This document shows positions 1 to 7,912 of a stretch of DNA of 64,000 nucleotides, one piece after another. The stretch lies in contig JAUSCD010000008.1 of the NCBI GenBank assembly GCA_030651695.1, positions 1-64,000 of the forward strand. The letters run 5' to 3'. The translations under genes were made by a program, and so were the position numbers. The notes beneath the pieces are model-generated. The model ran no database searches and was not told the origin of the DNA. It worked only from the letters and a program-made list of their open reading frames with translations. Position 1 is the stretch's first letter, and each line of letters begins with the position of its first letter. Source of the DNA: Pseudohongiella sp. GTDB lineage: Bacteria > Pseudomonadota > Gammaproteobacteria > Pseudomonadales > Pseudohongiellaceae.

Positions 1-52
1 GTGGGTGGATTGGGGACGGAGGAGCGTGCTCCTCCGTCCCCAATCCACCCAC
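1..52. repeat. GGGGACGGAGG palindrome, copy 1
   Basis: Perfect inverted repeat with 25-nt arms and a 2-nt loop (GT at 26-27). The inner part of each arm is TTGGGGACGGAGGAGC; the outer part (GTGGGTGGA) is private to this copy. It begins at the window edge, so the arms may be longer. It lies 6 bases beyond the ompW stop codon and could act as a terminator hairpin, although no T-run follows. The same core recurs at 2678-2719, 3852-3917 and 45508-45555. Confidence 0.9.
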
Positions 53-58
53 TCCAGA

Positions 59-760
59 TCAGAACTTATAGCCAACTGACAGCATGTAAACAAACGGATC
101 GAGTTCGACTTTTGTTTGTACTTTGCCAAGCGCTGAAGTGAAGCTGGCATCGGTTTCAATATCAATCCGCCATAACGATGCGTTCAGAATCCAGTTGTTG
201 TTCAGATCCCAATCCACACCCGCACGTAATGACAATCCGAAGGAATCGTCCAATTTCAGTCTGGACGCTGCCAGCTCAGTGCGCGCCTGGCTGGAGAGTG
301 ATTCACTGAAAAACGTGGTGTAGTTCACACCCACGCCAACATACGGTCTGATCGCAGAGCTGGTGGCACCAAAATAGTAAAGCGCACTGACTGTGGGCGG
401 CAGATGTTTGGTGCTGCCAATATCGGTTGTCGCGAATCCGTATTGCCCAAGGCCGCTCACCGATATGTCGTGTTCAAACGGCGTAGCTGCCAACAATTCT
501 ACGGCGATATTGTCCGAGTACATATAAACGAGATTCAGGCCAAGCTGCGTGTTATTGCCGACATGGGCCGCGGTACCGTTCAGGGCACCTGTTGCCGTGG
601 TGCTGATCAGACTGCTGCTCTCACGCGGAGACACGGTAGTGGCGCCAACCCGCACAATCAGGTCACCTTTTTCTATCGCCAAAGCCGGCGCGGATGCTGC
701 CAATAACCCTGCACCAATTAACCCACCTGTTACAAATGCAAATGTAGAAAAGCCCTTCAT
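59..760 (-). CDS. ompW: OmpW family outer-membrane protein
   Basis: Small eight-stranded beta-barrel porin of the OmpW/AlkL family, thought to pass small hydrophobic compounds across the outer membrane. The product has a Sec signal peptide ending near ALA at about residue 29, then alternating beta-strand segments such as YVGVGVNYT, and ends in an aromatic residue (SVGYKF) as expected for BAM-dependent barrels. The length, about 233 residues, fits the family. A GTG two codons upstream (766) is also open, but AGGAG at 766-770 overlaps it and sits 5 bases before the ATG at 760, so the ATG is chosen. A palindrome follows the stop and an FNR-like site lies upstream. Confidence 0.9.
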   Translation of the reverse strand: MKGFSTFAFVTGGLIGAGLLAASAPALAIEKGDLIVRVGATTVSPRESSSLISTTATGALNGTAAHVGNNTQLGLNLVYMYSDNIAVELLAATPFEHDISVSGLGQYGFATTDIGSTKHLPPTVSALYYFGATSSAIRPYVGVGVNYTTFFSESLSSQARTELAASRLKLDDSFGLSLRAGVDWDLNNNWILNASLWRIDIETDASFTSALGKVQTKVELDPFVYMLSVGYKF

Positions 761-880
761 ATTCACTCCTGTGTTTAAACATCACTTAGCTGATGCGAAA
801 CCAGCTTAATGACTATCAGGAGTGATACATTGATCTAGCACAGCTGTCAGGCCAGGCCGTGGTAGAAATTGCTCGAAAGC

Positions 881-894
881 TTTATCTACATCAA
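881..894. promoter_or_regulatory. Candidate FNR-type site upstream of ompW
   Basis: TTTATCTACATCAA matches the FNR consensus TTGATNNNNATCAA at 9 of 10 fixed positions. It lies about 120 bases upstream of the ompW start. A weak extended -10 (TGCTAGATC, reading 840 to 832 on the minus strand) would put the site near -62, a class I position. E. coli ompW is known to be FNR-controlled. The promoter placement here is inference. Confidence 0.35.
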
Positions 895-905
895 GGTTTT
901 TGTTG

Positions 906-1265
906 TTATGTCTTTGGCGGCAGCTCCCTGATCGGACGCAGCTCAATGCTGCCAAGTCGCGCCGGCGGAATATTGCTCGCCAGCGCGATCGCATCATTCA
1001 GGTCTCGTGCATCCAGCAGATAAAAACCTGCCAGTTGTTCCTTGGTCTCTGCAAACGGTCCATCAGAAATTAATGTCTCACCGTTACGCACACGCAAGGT
1101 AGTCGCGGTTTCAACAGGATGCAGGGCCTGGCCAATAATAAAATTGCCGGTGCCGCTGAGTTTTTCAACACAACGGATACATTCCTGATTAAGATCCTGC
1201 CATTCTTTTTCGCTCATCGCGTTGATGATGCTTTCCTGGTAATACACTAGCGCCAGATATTTCAT
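906..1265 (-). CDS. YCII-related DGPF-domain protein
   Basis: A 119-residue protein of the YciI/DGPF superfamily. The hallmark DGPFAETKEQLAGFYLL lies around residues 68-84, and the N-terminus MKYLALVYY is the usual first strand of this dimeric alpha+beta barrel. AGGAAATTATT precedes the ATG. The gene is 88 bases downstream of an ECF sigma factor with a long C-terminal domain, a pairing that is common in bacteria. The DGPF protein is probably the partner or target of that sigma factor, but its biochemical role is unknown. Confidence 0.88.
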   Translation of the reverse strand: MKYLALVYYQESIINAMSEKEWQDLNQECIRCVEKLSGTGNFIIGQALHPVETATTLRVRNGETLISDGPFAETKEQLAGFYLLDARDLNDAIALASNIPPARLGSIELRPIRELPPKT

Positions 1266-1353
1266 AATAATTTCCTGGGAATGTGGTTTGTCTTACATAG
1301 TCGGTTGACCGACACAAGTATCGACAGAACCCATTGAATATTTTTGTGAGGCC

Positions 1354-2748
1354 TTATCCGGCACTCTGCAGCTCGGCCAGACGTCCCTGCAGGAAGCGCT
1401 TCTCGGGAGTCTGACTGGTCAGCAGCAAAGCCTGTCTGTAGGCTGCAATTGCATCGGATTTACGGCCCAGCCGCCGATAGAAATCGGCACGCGCTGCATG
1501 CAGCAAATGGTAGTTATCAAGCTGCCCCGACTCGCTGATTTCATCCAGCAACTCAAGTCCTGCTTCCGGGCCATCGCGCATGGCAAGAGCGACGGCCCGG
1601 TTCAGAGCGATTACCGGCGACGCAGACATCTGCAGCAACAGATCATACAGTCCGGTGATCTGAACCCAATCCGTGTCCTGGTATCGGGAAGCCTGCGTGT
1701 GCAGCGCCGCGACGGCTGCCTGCAAGGTGTAGAAACCTGCAGGCCCGCTACGCAGCGACCAGTCCAGCCACTGCGTTCCTTCCTCAATTTGTGCCTTGTC
1801 CCAGAGTGCGCGATCCTGCTGTTCCAGCGTCAGCAGCGTGCCATCAGCATTCTGGCGCGCGCCTTTGCGTGCATCCTGAAGCAGCATCAGGGCCATCAGC
1901 CCGGCAACATCCGGGTGCGGCAACAATGCCTGAAGATGGCGGCATAAACGGATGGCCTCAGCAGACAGATCTCCGTTGACCACTGCATCACCGCTGCTAC
2001 TGGAGTAAGCCTCGTTGTACATCAGGTATATCACTTTCAGCACAATGGCCAGCCGTTGGGGTAGCTCGGACGCTCCGGGCACTTCATAAGGAATCCTGGC
2101 GTCACGTATTTTGCGTTTGGCACGCACAATCCGCTGGGCAATGGTGGTGGGTTGTTGCAGCAGACCGCGCGCCACCTGCTCTGTCGTCAGGCCGCACATT
2201 TCGCGCAGCGTCATGGCAAGTTGTGCATCTTCCGCAAGCCCGGGGTGGCAACAGGTGAATATCAGACGCAGCTGATCATCAGCGATGCTTTGTTCTTCCA
2301 GCTCAGCGTCGGCTGCCTCGTACGCACTGACTGCATAATCCCGCGGGTAGTCGAGCGCACCGTCACTGAAACAGGTGTCATCTTCGGTATCATGCGTCGA
2401 TTTGACAGATTCCAGTAAAGCCGGTGCAAGCTGACTGACATAGTCGCGTCCACGTTTGTCCTTACGCAACTGATCAATGGCCTTGAAGCGCCCGGTGCTG
2501 ACCAGCCAGGCGATCGGATTGCCTGGCGCTCCCTCGTTCGGCCATTGCCTCAGAGCTTGTGCAAAAGCTTCGTGCATCGCCTCTTCCGCCAGATCAAAGT
2601 CGCCCAGCAGTCGGATCAGTGTAGCAAGCACCTGTCTTGAGTGATCCCGATACAGTCGGGACCACTCGTCCGGCGAAAGAGTTGGGGACGGAGGAGCGTG
2701 CTCCTCCGTCCCCAACTCTCCTCCGTCCCTGTCCTTAATTTCCTTCAT
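1354..2748 (-). CDS. ECF sigma factor with C-terminal TPR-like domain (ECF42/DUF6596 type)
   Basis: RNA polymerase sigma factor of about 464 residues. Sigma region 2 covers about residues 28-95 (LATLIRLLGDFDLAEEAMHEAF) and region 4 about 175-235, including the family signature FTCCHP. The remaining 230 residues form the long helical domain that replaces an anti-sigma factor in this class, ending in a TPR-like GRKSDAIAAYRQALLL segment. The ATG at 2748 lies 4 bases after the MBL gene stop, which suggests coupling; an in-frame start at 2805 would overlap that gene. Residues about 10-24 are encoded by a GGGGACGGAGG palindrome, so the N-terminus is atypical. Translation might instead begin at a TTG inside the repeat. 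The DGPF gene follows. Confidence 0.85.
   Translation of the reverse strand: MKEIKDRDGGELGTEEHAPPSPTLSPDEWSRLYRDHSRQVLATLIRLLGDFDLAEEAMHEAFAQALRQWPNEGAPGNPIAWLVSTGRFKAIDQLRKDKRGRDYVSQLAPALLESVKSTHDTEDDTCFSDGALDYPRDYAVSAYEAADAELEEQSIADDQLRLIFTCCHPGLAEDAQLAMTLREMCGLTTEQVARGLLQQPTTIAQRIVRAKRKIRDARIPYEVPGASELPQRLAIVLKVIYLMYNEAYSSSSGDAVVNGDLSAEAIRLCRHLQALLPHPDVAGLMALMLLQDARKGARQNADGTLLTLEQQDRALWDKAQIEEGTQWLDWSLRSGPAGFYTLQAAVAALHTQASRYQDTDWVQITGLYDLLLQMSASPVIALNRAVALAMRDGPEAGLELLDEISESGQLDNYHLLHAARADFYRRLGRKSDAIAAYRQALLLTSQTPEKRFLQGRLAELQSAG
2678..2719. repeat. GGGGACGGAGG palindrome, copy 2 (inside sigma factor gene)
   Basis: Perfect 20-nt arms (AGAGTTGGGGACGGAGGAGC and its complement) around a 2-nt loop at 2698-2699. 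It lies wholly inside the 5' coding part of the sigma factor gene and keeps the frame open. A partial copy of one arm (CTCCTCCGTCCC) continues to about 2729, as if a half element sits beside the full one. Confidence 0.9.
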
Positions 2749-2752
2749 TTTT

Positions 2753-3832
2753 TTACAACAACTGATAGATGCGTCTGATTGCGCGCACATCCGCGCCGGG
2801 GCCACTGATTTGTGGATAGTTGCCGCTGTGGGCTGTCATGTCGATCTGCTGGGCAGCCTGCTCGGCGCTCAGTCCCTGCCGCTTGAGGGCATCGGTATTA
2901 GTCCACAGATCGCGTAAATATGCCTGCAGGAAATTGATGCGCTCCTTGCCCTGCACGATTGGGCCATGCCCCGGCAGTAAAGTTTCAAAATCCAGTTCCT
3001 TTAGCCGATCCAGCGTTGCTGGCCATTCATCCACATGAGCGTCGCCCATATAAGGGATAAATGGCACCATTAAATCGCCGGTGAATACTATCTTTTCTTC
3101 TGGCAGAAAAACAACCACGTCGCCGCCGGTATGGCCGCGGCCCAAGTGGAGGATCCGGATTTCACGTCCGCCACCGTTGACGGCCTGATAGATACTCATG
3201 CTCTCGTCTATTGTGATGTTCGGTGGTGTCGGCACAATCTCACCAAGCGATGTCAGATGTGCTTGTGCTGTAGCCAACCGACCCTGAAGCTCAGCGCGGC
3301 GTTCGGCGTCGGTTTCCTGTGCCAGCTGTTGCTGCAAAGATGCCACCTGGCCCGGTGCGCCTTCTGTAAAACTGATAAAGGTTGACTCTTCCAGCACATT
3401 GCCCAATTCACCACTGAGTTTCTGGCGGGTATAGGTGTGTCCGATGATTTCCACTTCCTGCGGGAACACCTGGTTACCATGGGCGTGATCAAAATGATAA
3501 TGCGTGTTGATCAGATAACGCACCGGTTTATTGCTGACGTTTCTGATGGCCTCAATCAGCGCCATACCAGCATTGGGAGAGACATGAGAATCCACCACCA
3601 GTAAATCATGCTCGCCCTCAATCAGCATGGCATGGCTCATGACATTCACTGTGCCAGTGCCGGTTACATGGTAAATGCCGTCAGAGACCGGCGTAAAAAT
3701 GTGGCTGCGTGTGGTTACAACCCCATCACCGGCAGGAGAATTCTGTGCGCTACTGAAACTGATGAGCGCGCTTAGCGCAACGGCTGAGGCAAGGGTGGGA
3801 AGGAGTATGCGTAAGGAGAGTTTATTGTTCAT
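2753..3832 (-). CDS. Exported MBL-fold metallohydrolase
   Basis: Metallo-beta-lactamase-fold protein of 359 residues with an N-terminal signal peptide (cleavage near SSAQ, about residue 30), so it probably acts in the periplasm. The zinc motif HYHFDH is near residue 111, with further ligands in GHTGGD, FTGD and the LLPGHGP loop. A charged helical insert of about 40 residues (QQQLAQETDAERRAELQGRL) interrupts the fold. The overall type resembles SoxH/quinoprotein-associated hydrolases, and the substrate cannot be read from sequence. It is the first gene of a minus-strand set with the sigma factor and the DGPF protein. Confidence 0.88.
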   Translation of the reverse strand: MNNKLSLRILLPTLASAVALSALISFSSAQNSPAGDGVVTTRSHIFTPVSDGIYHVTGTGTVNVMSHAMLIEGEHDLLVVDSHVSPNAGMALIEAIRNVSNKPVRYLINTHYHFDHAHGNQVFPQEVEIIGHTYTRQKLSGELGNVLEESTFISFTEGAPGQVASLQQQLAQETDAERRAELQGRLATAQAHLTSLGEIVPTPPNITIDESMSIYQAVNGGGREIRILHLGRGHTGGDVVVFLPEEKIVFTGDLMVPFIPYMGDAHVDEWPATLDRLKELDFETLLPGHGPIVQGKERINFLQAYLRDLWTNTDALKRQGLSAEQAAQQIDMTAHSGNYPQISGPGADVRAIRRIYQLL

Positions 3833-3851
3833 GTTATTCCTTTATTGTTAT

Positions 3852-3917
3852 TGAAGGTTGGTGAATGTTGGGGACGGAGGAGCTGGCTCCTCCGTCCCCA
3901 ACATTCACCAACCTTCA
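3852..3917. repeat. GGGGACGGAGG palindrome, copy 3
   Basis: Perfect inverted repeat with 32-nt arms and a 2-nt TG loop (3884-3885), the longest of the four copies. The core TTGGGGACGGAGGAGC is shared; the outer arm TGAAGGTTGGTGAATG is unique to this copy. The right end includes the TGA stop of the M48 protease gene, and the left end begins 19 bases upstream of the MBL gene start. It probably separates the M48 transcript from the MBL-sigma set. Confidence 0.92.
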
Positions 3918-5399
3918 CATCAGGATTTTTATCCAGTCACCCACTCTGGGATTACCTATAGGATAGTAGCCGTTCAACAACCGCAATGTTTCTTCCGGAT
4001 GTTCACGCACCGGACTCGCTGCGGCCAGTGCGCGCCAGTCAAAACCTTCAGTCACCTGCACATATCGCACGCGCAGATTGCCGGCACTTGAGCGCTCATT
4101 GGTCTGGATAGCCCGGAAAGTACGAATAGACGACAACAGCAACCGGTCAAGCTCGGCAGCTTGTTCTGCAGTCTGAGTTTCGCCGCGGAATACAAAGACA
4201 CGTGCCCCCAGATAAATTACGGCCAGCCGCTCTTCACGGCCCGCGGCATTGGTGTGCACACCGGTATAACCGATCAGGCGATTCTGGGACAGGGCTTCCG
4301 ATCGCTGCAACTCTATACCCAGATTCTCACGCACATAAAGACGTGGTTCTTTGTTTTGCTGCATGCGGGTGGCTTCAACACGCAAGGTGGCGCTGCCGTC
4401 GGGGCTGCTGGCCTGAACTGTGGTAGGAGTTTCGCTGATGACCCAGTTGTCCGGGAATACCATGGTGTAGCTCAGCAGATCCTGATAGTACCGATTGCGA
4501 TCGCTGCGTGCCGCAGTATTTTCCCCCCACAACATCCCTTCCATGTGGCGGCGGAATACGTTGGGATCAGACTCGCGCACATTCGCGGCATCCAGCACGC
4601 CTGCCTGCGCAACAGCCTGCTGCAGACGAATGTCATTACGGGGGTGAGTCGTGAACAAACCGTGATACGTTGGCTGTCTCTGCGCTACCCGCACATTGAA
4701 GTCTTCCTGATTTTTCAGCACCGACAACACATCGATCATCGCGCGCGGGTTATATCCGGCGTTGTAAAGATACTCGGCACCCAGACTGTCGGCTTCCAGT
4801 TCATTTTCCCGGCCAAAACCGCTGACGCCGGCAGCAGCCCAGATCGATCCTATCTGCATCAACTCTGAGCCTATGTATCCGCTGCCGGTTGCAACTGCAG
4901 CCACTACTCCGCCGACTGTTGCGGCGGCGTTGCCCAGTCGCCCGCGCGCCTGCTGCTGAATTGCATGACGGGCGGTGATATGGCCCACCTCATGCGCCAG
5001 CACTGCCGCCAACTCGTCTTCGGACTTGAGATACAAAAGCAAACCGCGATTTATATAGACATAGCCGCCCGGCAGTGCAAAGGCATTGATCTCGGGGCTG
5101 TCGATTACAGTAAAGGTATAGGTAAGATCCGGGCGATGGCTGGTGGCTGCCACCCGCTGGCCAACTTCATTGACGTAGGCGGTCAACGCTCCGTCTTCCA
5201 CGACCCGCATGCTGGCGATAACTTTTTCGTGTTCTTCCTTGCCGATTTCAAGCTCTCGGCTCTGCGACATCATTACCAGATTCGGGCTACCGGTGGCAGG
5301 ATTGACGGCGCAGGCTTGTAGACCTGCCAATAGAACTGCTACCCAGGTCACCGCAGCGGTCCTGGCTGCCAGCCGCCGGCGGCGCGAAATCATGAACAT
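3915..5399 (-). CDS. M48 family metalloprotease lipoprotein
   Basis: Zinc protease of 494 residues related to BepA/YfgC. It has a lipobox ending at Cys30 (GLQAC), HEVGH at residues 136-140 and the third ligand motif ENELEADSLG near 199-207. The last 200 residues carry a family-typical domain ending in a YPxGxPxxGDxIKI-like motif. Lipidation implies periplasmic attachment to a membrane. GGAGG at 5410-5414 lies 10 bases before the first ATG and supports that start. It is the last gene of the large minus-strand cluster, 6 bases after the preceding lipoprotein gene, which suggests it processes or checks envelope proteins of that system. Confidence 0.9.
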   Translation of the reverse strand: MFMISRRRRLAARTAAVTWVAVLLAGLQACAVNPATGSPNLVMMSQSRELEIGKEEHEKVIASMRVVEDGALTAYVNEVGQRVAATSHRPDLTYTFTVIDSPEINAFALPGGYVYINRGLLLYLKSEDELAAVLAHEVGHITARHAIQQQARGRLGNAAATVGGVVAAVATGSGYIGSELMQIGSIWAAAGVSGFGRENELEADSLGAEYLYNAGYNPRAMIDVLSVLKNQEDFNVRVAQRQPTYHGLFTTHPRNDIRLQQAVAQAGVLDAANVRESDPNVFRRHMEGMLWGENTAARSDRNRYYQDLLSYTMVFPDNWVISETPTTVQASSPDGSATLRVEATRMQQNKEPRLYVRENLGIELQRSEALSQNRLIGYTGVHTNAAGREERLAVIYLGARVFVFRGETQTAEQAAELDRLLLSSIRTFRAIQTNERSSAGNLRVRYVQVTEGFDWRALAAASPVREHPEETLRLLNGYYPIGNPRVGDWIKILM

Positions 5400-5405
5400 G
5401 TTCTG

Positions 5406-6092
5406 TCAGCCTCCCTGAACAAACTGTTTAAGCTGGTTAGCCAGACTGCTGCAGGCATTTGCCTCCACCCGGGCAATCAGCGGAATAGGAACAAAAACAG
5501 CGGGCATATAAGACTGGCCGTTGGCATCGGCACTGATGGTGCCAACCGAAGTGTGAGACGACACATCCCATATACGCGCCTCAAAACTCGAATCATCTTC
5601 CCAGGACCCGAAGCCGAAACAACCGCCGCCGCCAGGACCCACTGCGCAGGAGATAGAACCCATACGACTGGTAGTCTCAGTCTGGCCATCCAGCCAGATG
5701 ATGTAGCGAATGCCAAACTCTGCCATTTTTTCAGTCACCAGCGGCTGCGCCATCAGTTGTTGCAGATCATCGCTGCGCAGAGGCGCTGTGCGTGGTTCGA
5801 ACCATGGGAAAAGTGCATCCACAAACTGCTGTTCCGGAATCACTGTGATGGCACCGGTGCCACGCGCCATGCGATCACCCACGCAACGCACAAACTCCGC
5901 GCGCGTCTCGTAAGCCGCACCTTGCCGGCGCCCGAGAATGACAATTGCTTCATCCGAATTGATGCCAGTGGCGCCCTGGCGAAATTCATCGATGGTGGTG
6001 GTAGTACAGGCCTGTAACAGCATCAGCAGACAAAGTATGGCCGATGGCATCAGCCAGGCGGCAGGCGTCGATTTTTGAGCCTTGATGTTCAT
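5406..6092 (-). CDS. Lipoprotein of unknown function
   Basis: 228 residues with a clear lipobox (LLQAC, Cys29). I do not recognise a family. The central part includes a DGQTETTSRMGSIS segment followed by a Gly-rich GPGGGGCFGFGSW loop with two Cys, then EARIWDVSSHTSVGTI and VPIPLIARVEANACSSLANQL, a layout like other exported proteins that report on or bind envelope components. It lies between another lipoprotein gene and the M48 protease gene, all on the minus strand and closely spaced, so it was annotated as part of the cluster. Confidence 0.75.
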   Translation of the reverse strand: MNIKAQKSTPAAWLMPSAILCLLMLLQACTTTTIDEFRQGATGINSDEAIVILGRRQGAAYETRAEFVRCVGDRMARGTGAITVIPEQQFVDALFPWFEPRTAPLRSDDLQQLMAQPLVTEKMAEFGIRYIIWLDGQTETTSRMGSISCAVGPGGGGCFGFGSWEDDSSFEARIWDVSSHTSVGTISADANGQSYMPAVFVPIPLIARVEANACSSLANQLKQFVQGG

Positions 6093-6153
6093 TGTGACTC
6101 CTGTCGATCTTTTTTTGAATTACGGACTTTTAACGACCGTCCGCAGACGAAGT

Positions 6154-6852
6154 CTATTGCAAACGCTGTTGCAGCCAGTCACGTACGTCCGGCACACTGG
6201 TAAATCCCAGCGAAAAATTTGAGGCCAGATCGCGCAGAGCCGCTACTGAGGCGTCATTTATTCCACGTTCTGCTGTGCTGAAACTGGCTGTTGTCGTTTT
6301 GCCATAAGCGGTCATGACCCAGTCTGCGATGTACGATCCGTCAGCGCCGGTCAGGCGCATGTTGTACCGCACCCAGACCTCGTATGCATCCAGTCGCGTT
6401 TTTTGCGGCATACCAAGCTGAAATTCATTGATGCGCGGAATAAATACTGCATCCACACCTTGCGCCGCTGCGTCTGCCGGACTGTTCAGCACTACCACCC
6501 GCTGGAACATGGCAGGTAACACAGTATTGAACAGGTCCTTGTGAGTCGCGCCTGTTTCTACAAAGTATTCCTCTTTGCCGGCATCCGAGAGCTCGGTGTA
6601 AACAAAGTCTGTCAACCCTTCTCCGTAGTACACGCCAACGCTGAGCGGCATCGCCGGTATATTGGGACGCGGGTAACTTCCCCTTACAGTCACCGTGCTG
6701 GCAGCACAGGACGCCAGTGTCAGCATGATCACCAGGCTCATCAGCAGGCGCTGACAAAATCTGTATGGTTCTGCTTTCTTGATTGTGACTGAATTGATAT
6801 TCACACCAGACTCCCGCTTTTCCTGTTTACTTAAATTGACAAGCATTCTCAT
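6154..6852 (-). CDS. Lipoprotein of unknown function
   Basis: 232 residues. The ATG overlaps the stop of the VWA gene upstream (ATGA at 6849-6852), so translation is probably coupled. This start gives a cytoplasmic lead of about 35 residues before the hydrophobic stretch and lipobox LTLASC; an internal Met just before MSLVIMLTLASC would give a conventional short signal, so the start is uncertain. The mature part has VGVYYGEGLTDFVYTE and a conserved-looking VWVRYNMRLTGADG strand pattern. No family is recognised. It is probably an envelope component of the channel/VWA cluster. Confidence 0.72.
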   Translation of the reverse strand: MRMLVNLSKQEKRESGVNINSVTIKKAEPYRFCQRLLMSLVIMLTLASCAASTVTVRGSYPRPNIPAMPLSVGVYYGEGLTDFVYTELSDAGKEEYFVETGATHKDLFNTVLPAMFQRVVVLNSPADAAAQGVDAVFIPRINEFQLGMPQKTRLDAYEVWVRYNMRLTGADGSYIADWVMTAYGKTTTASFSTAERGINDASVAALRDLASNFSLGFTSVPDVRDWLQQRLQ

Positions 6853-7862
6853 TGGTACGAGTTCAACCCCACAAAACTGCCACCATTGCGCTCTGCCAGT
6901 TCTCGCATCAGATGTGCAAATCGGTACAGACTGTCCTGATAGCGCGGATCGAGATCAAACAATACCGGAAAACCAACAGCGTGAATACGTACCAGACGGC
7001 TTCCCTGATTATCCAGTTGATTAATTCTGTCTACCGTCTCCACCACACGGGTAATGGAACCACCCGGCAGAAAGTCGTCACCAAAAACATAAAGACTGAC
7101 TTTTTGACCGGGGTTGTAGAATGTGCTGATGGCACGGGTAATACCTTCCACCGGGCTGCTATTGCTGAATGGAGACCAGCTGCGCAGGGTACTGATAATG
7201 GCCTGGCGTCTGGCCGGCGTATCCGGGATCCACTGATTACGATAAGCGGGAAACATATAGTCGCCCATATCGTTCATGACCTGTATGCCTTTGACCTCCG
7301 GATATACATTCAGGACTTCTGAAACCATTTCCAACACCCGGGGCCAGGCGTTGTAAAACATACTGCCCGAGGTATCGATAATAAAAATGATGTACTCACT
7401 GTCAACAGGTATACCACCAATCACATTGTTGGTGCGCGTAAATTCACTGCCCAGCAGTCGCTGCATTTCCGCTGATAATGACTGACGTGCGATTGCCAGA
7501 CGGTTTTCTTCCTCAACAACCTGATCCGACGATTGATTGGAAGTCTGAAAACGTCCTTGTACGTTGGACAGCTCCCGGCGCAGCAGAGCGACTCTTTCTC
7601 TATATGCAGACAGCTGTTCCCGTCTCGCGTTCAGGTCGCGATTCAAAATCTGGGTTTCGCCACGAATGTCGAATACGGTTTGCTGCAATGCCGCTATTGG
7701 CTGATCAAGCTGGACGTCAGAGAATTCCAGCGTAATGGGATTAGAGCGATCTGTGATCAGCAGCAACAGGATCATCGCGCCGAAACCACAGGAAATGACA
7801 TCGAGGAAGGCAATGGTTGCGCCTCCACCGTTATCCCCCCGTTTTCTTGAACGCAAAGCCAT
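6849..7862 (-). CDS. VWA-domain protein with ExbD-like membrane anchor (paralogue 1)
   Basis: 337 residues. One membrane segment lies at about 16-37 and begins AFLDVISCGFGAMILLLL, with an Asp near its cytoplasmic end as in ExbD/TolR/MotB anchors. A helical, charged, coiled-coil-like stretch covers about 50-135. A von Willebrand factor A domain follows from about 155 with the MIDAS motif DTSGS (FIIDTSGSM). The topology implies a periplasmic VWA domain. It is paralogous to the next gene upstream and is close to a MotA/ExbB-like channel gene. Function is unknown; I infer that it is a channel B-subunit whose usual periplasmic domain is replaced by VWA. Confidence 0.82.
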   Translation of the reverse strand: MALRSRKRGDNGGGATIAFLDVISCGFGAMILLLLITDRSNPITLEFSDVQLDQPIAALQQTVFDIRGETQILNRDLNARREQLSAYRERVALLRRELSNVQGRFQTSNQSSDQVVEEENRLAIARQSLSAEMQRLLGSEFTRTNNVIGGIPVDSEYIIFIIDTSGSMFYNAWPRVLEMVSEVLNVYPEVKGIQVMNDMGDYMFPAYRNQWIPDTPARRQAIISTLRSWSPFSNSSPVEGITRAISTFYNPGQKVSLYVFGDDFLPGGSITRVVETVDRINQLDNQGSRLVRIHAVGFPVLFDLDPRYQDSLYRFAHLMRELAERNGGSFVGLNSYQ

Positions 7863-7912
7863 GGCTCAGCTCCTGTACTTCAGATTCTAATTTATGACAA
7901 TCTCTGCTGGTA

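Noticed and set aside
5794-5803. GGTTCGAACC, which resembles a tRNA T-loop
   Set aside because: It lies within a lipoprotein gene, and no acceptor or anticodon stem can be formed around it.
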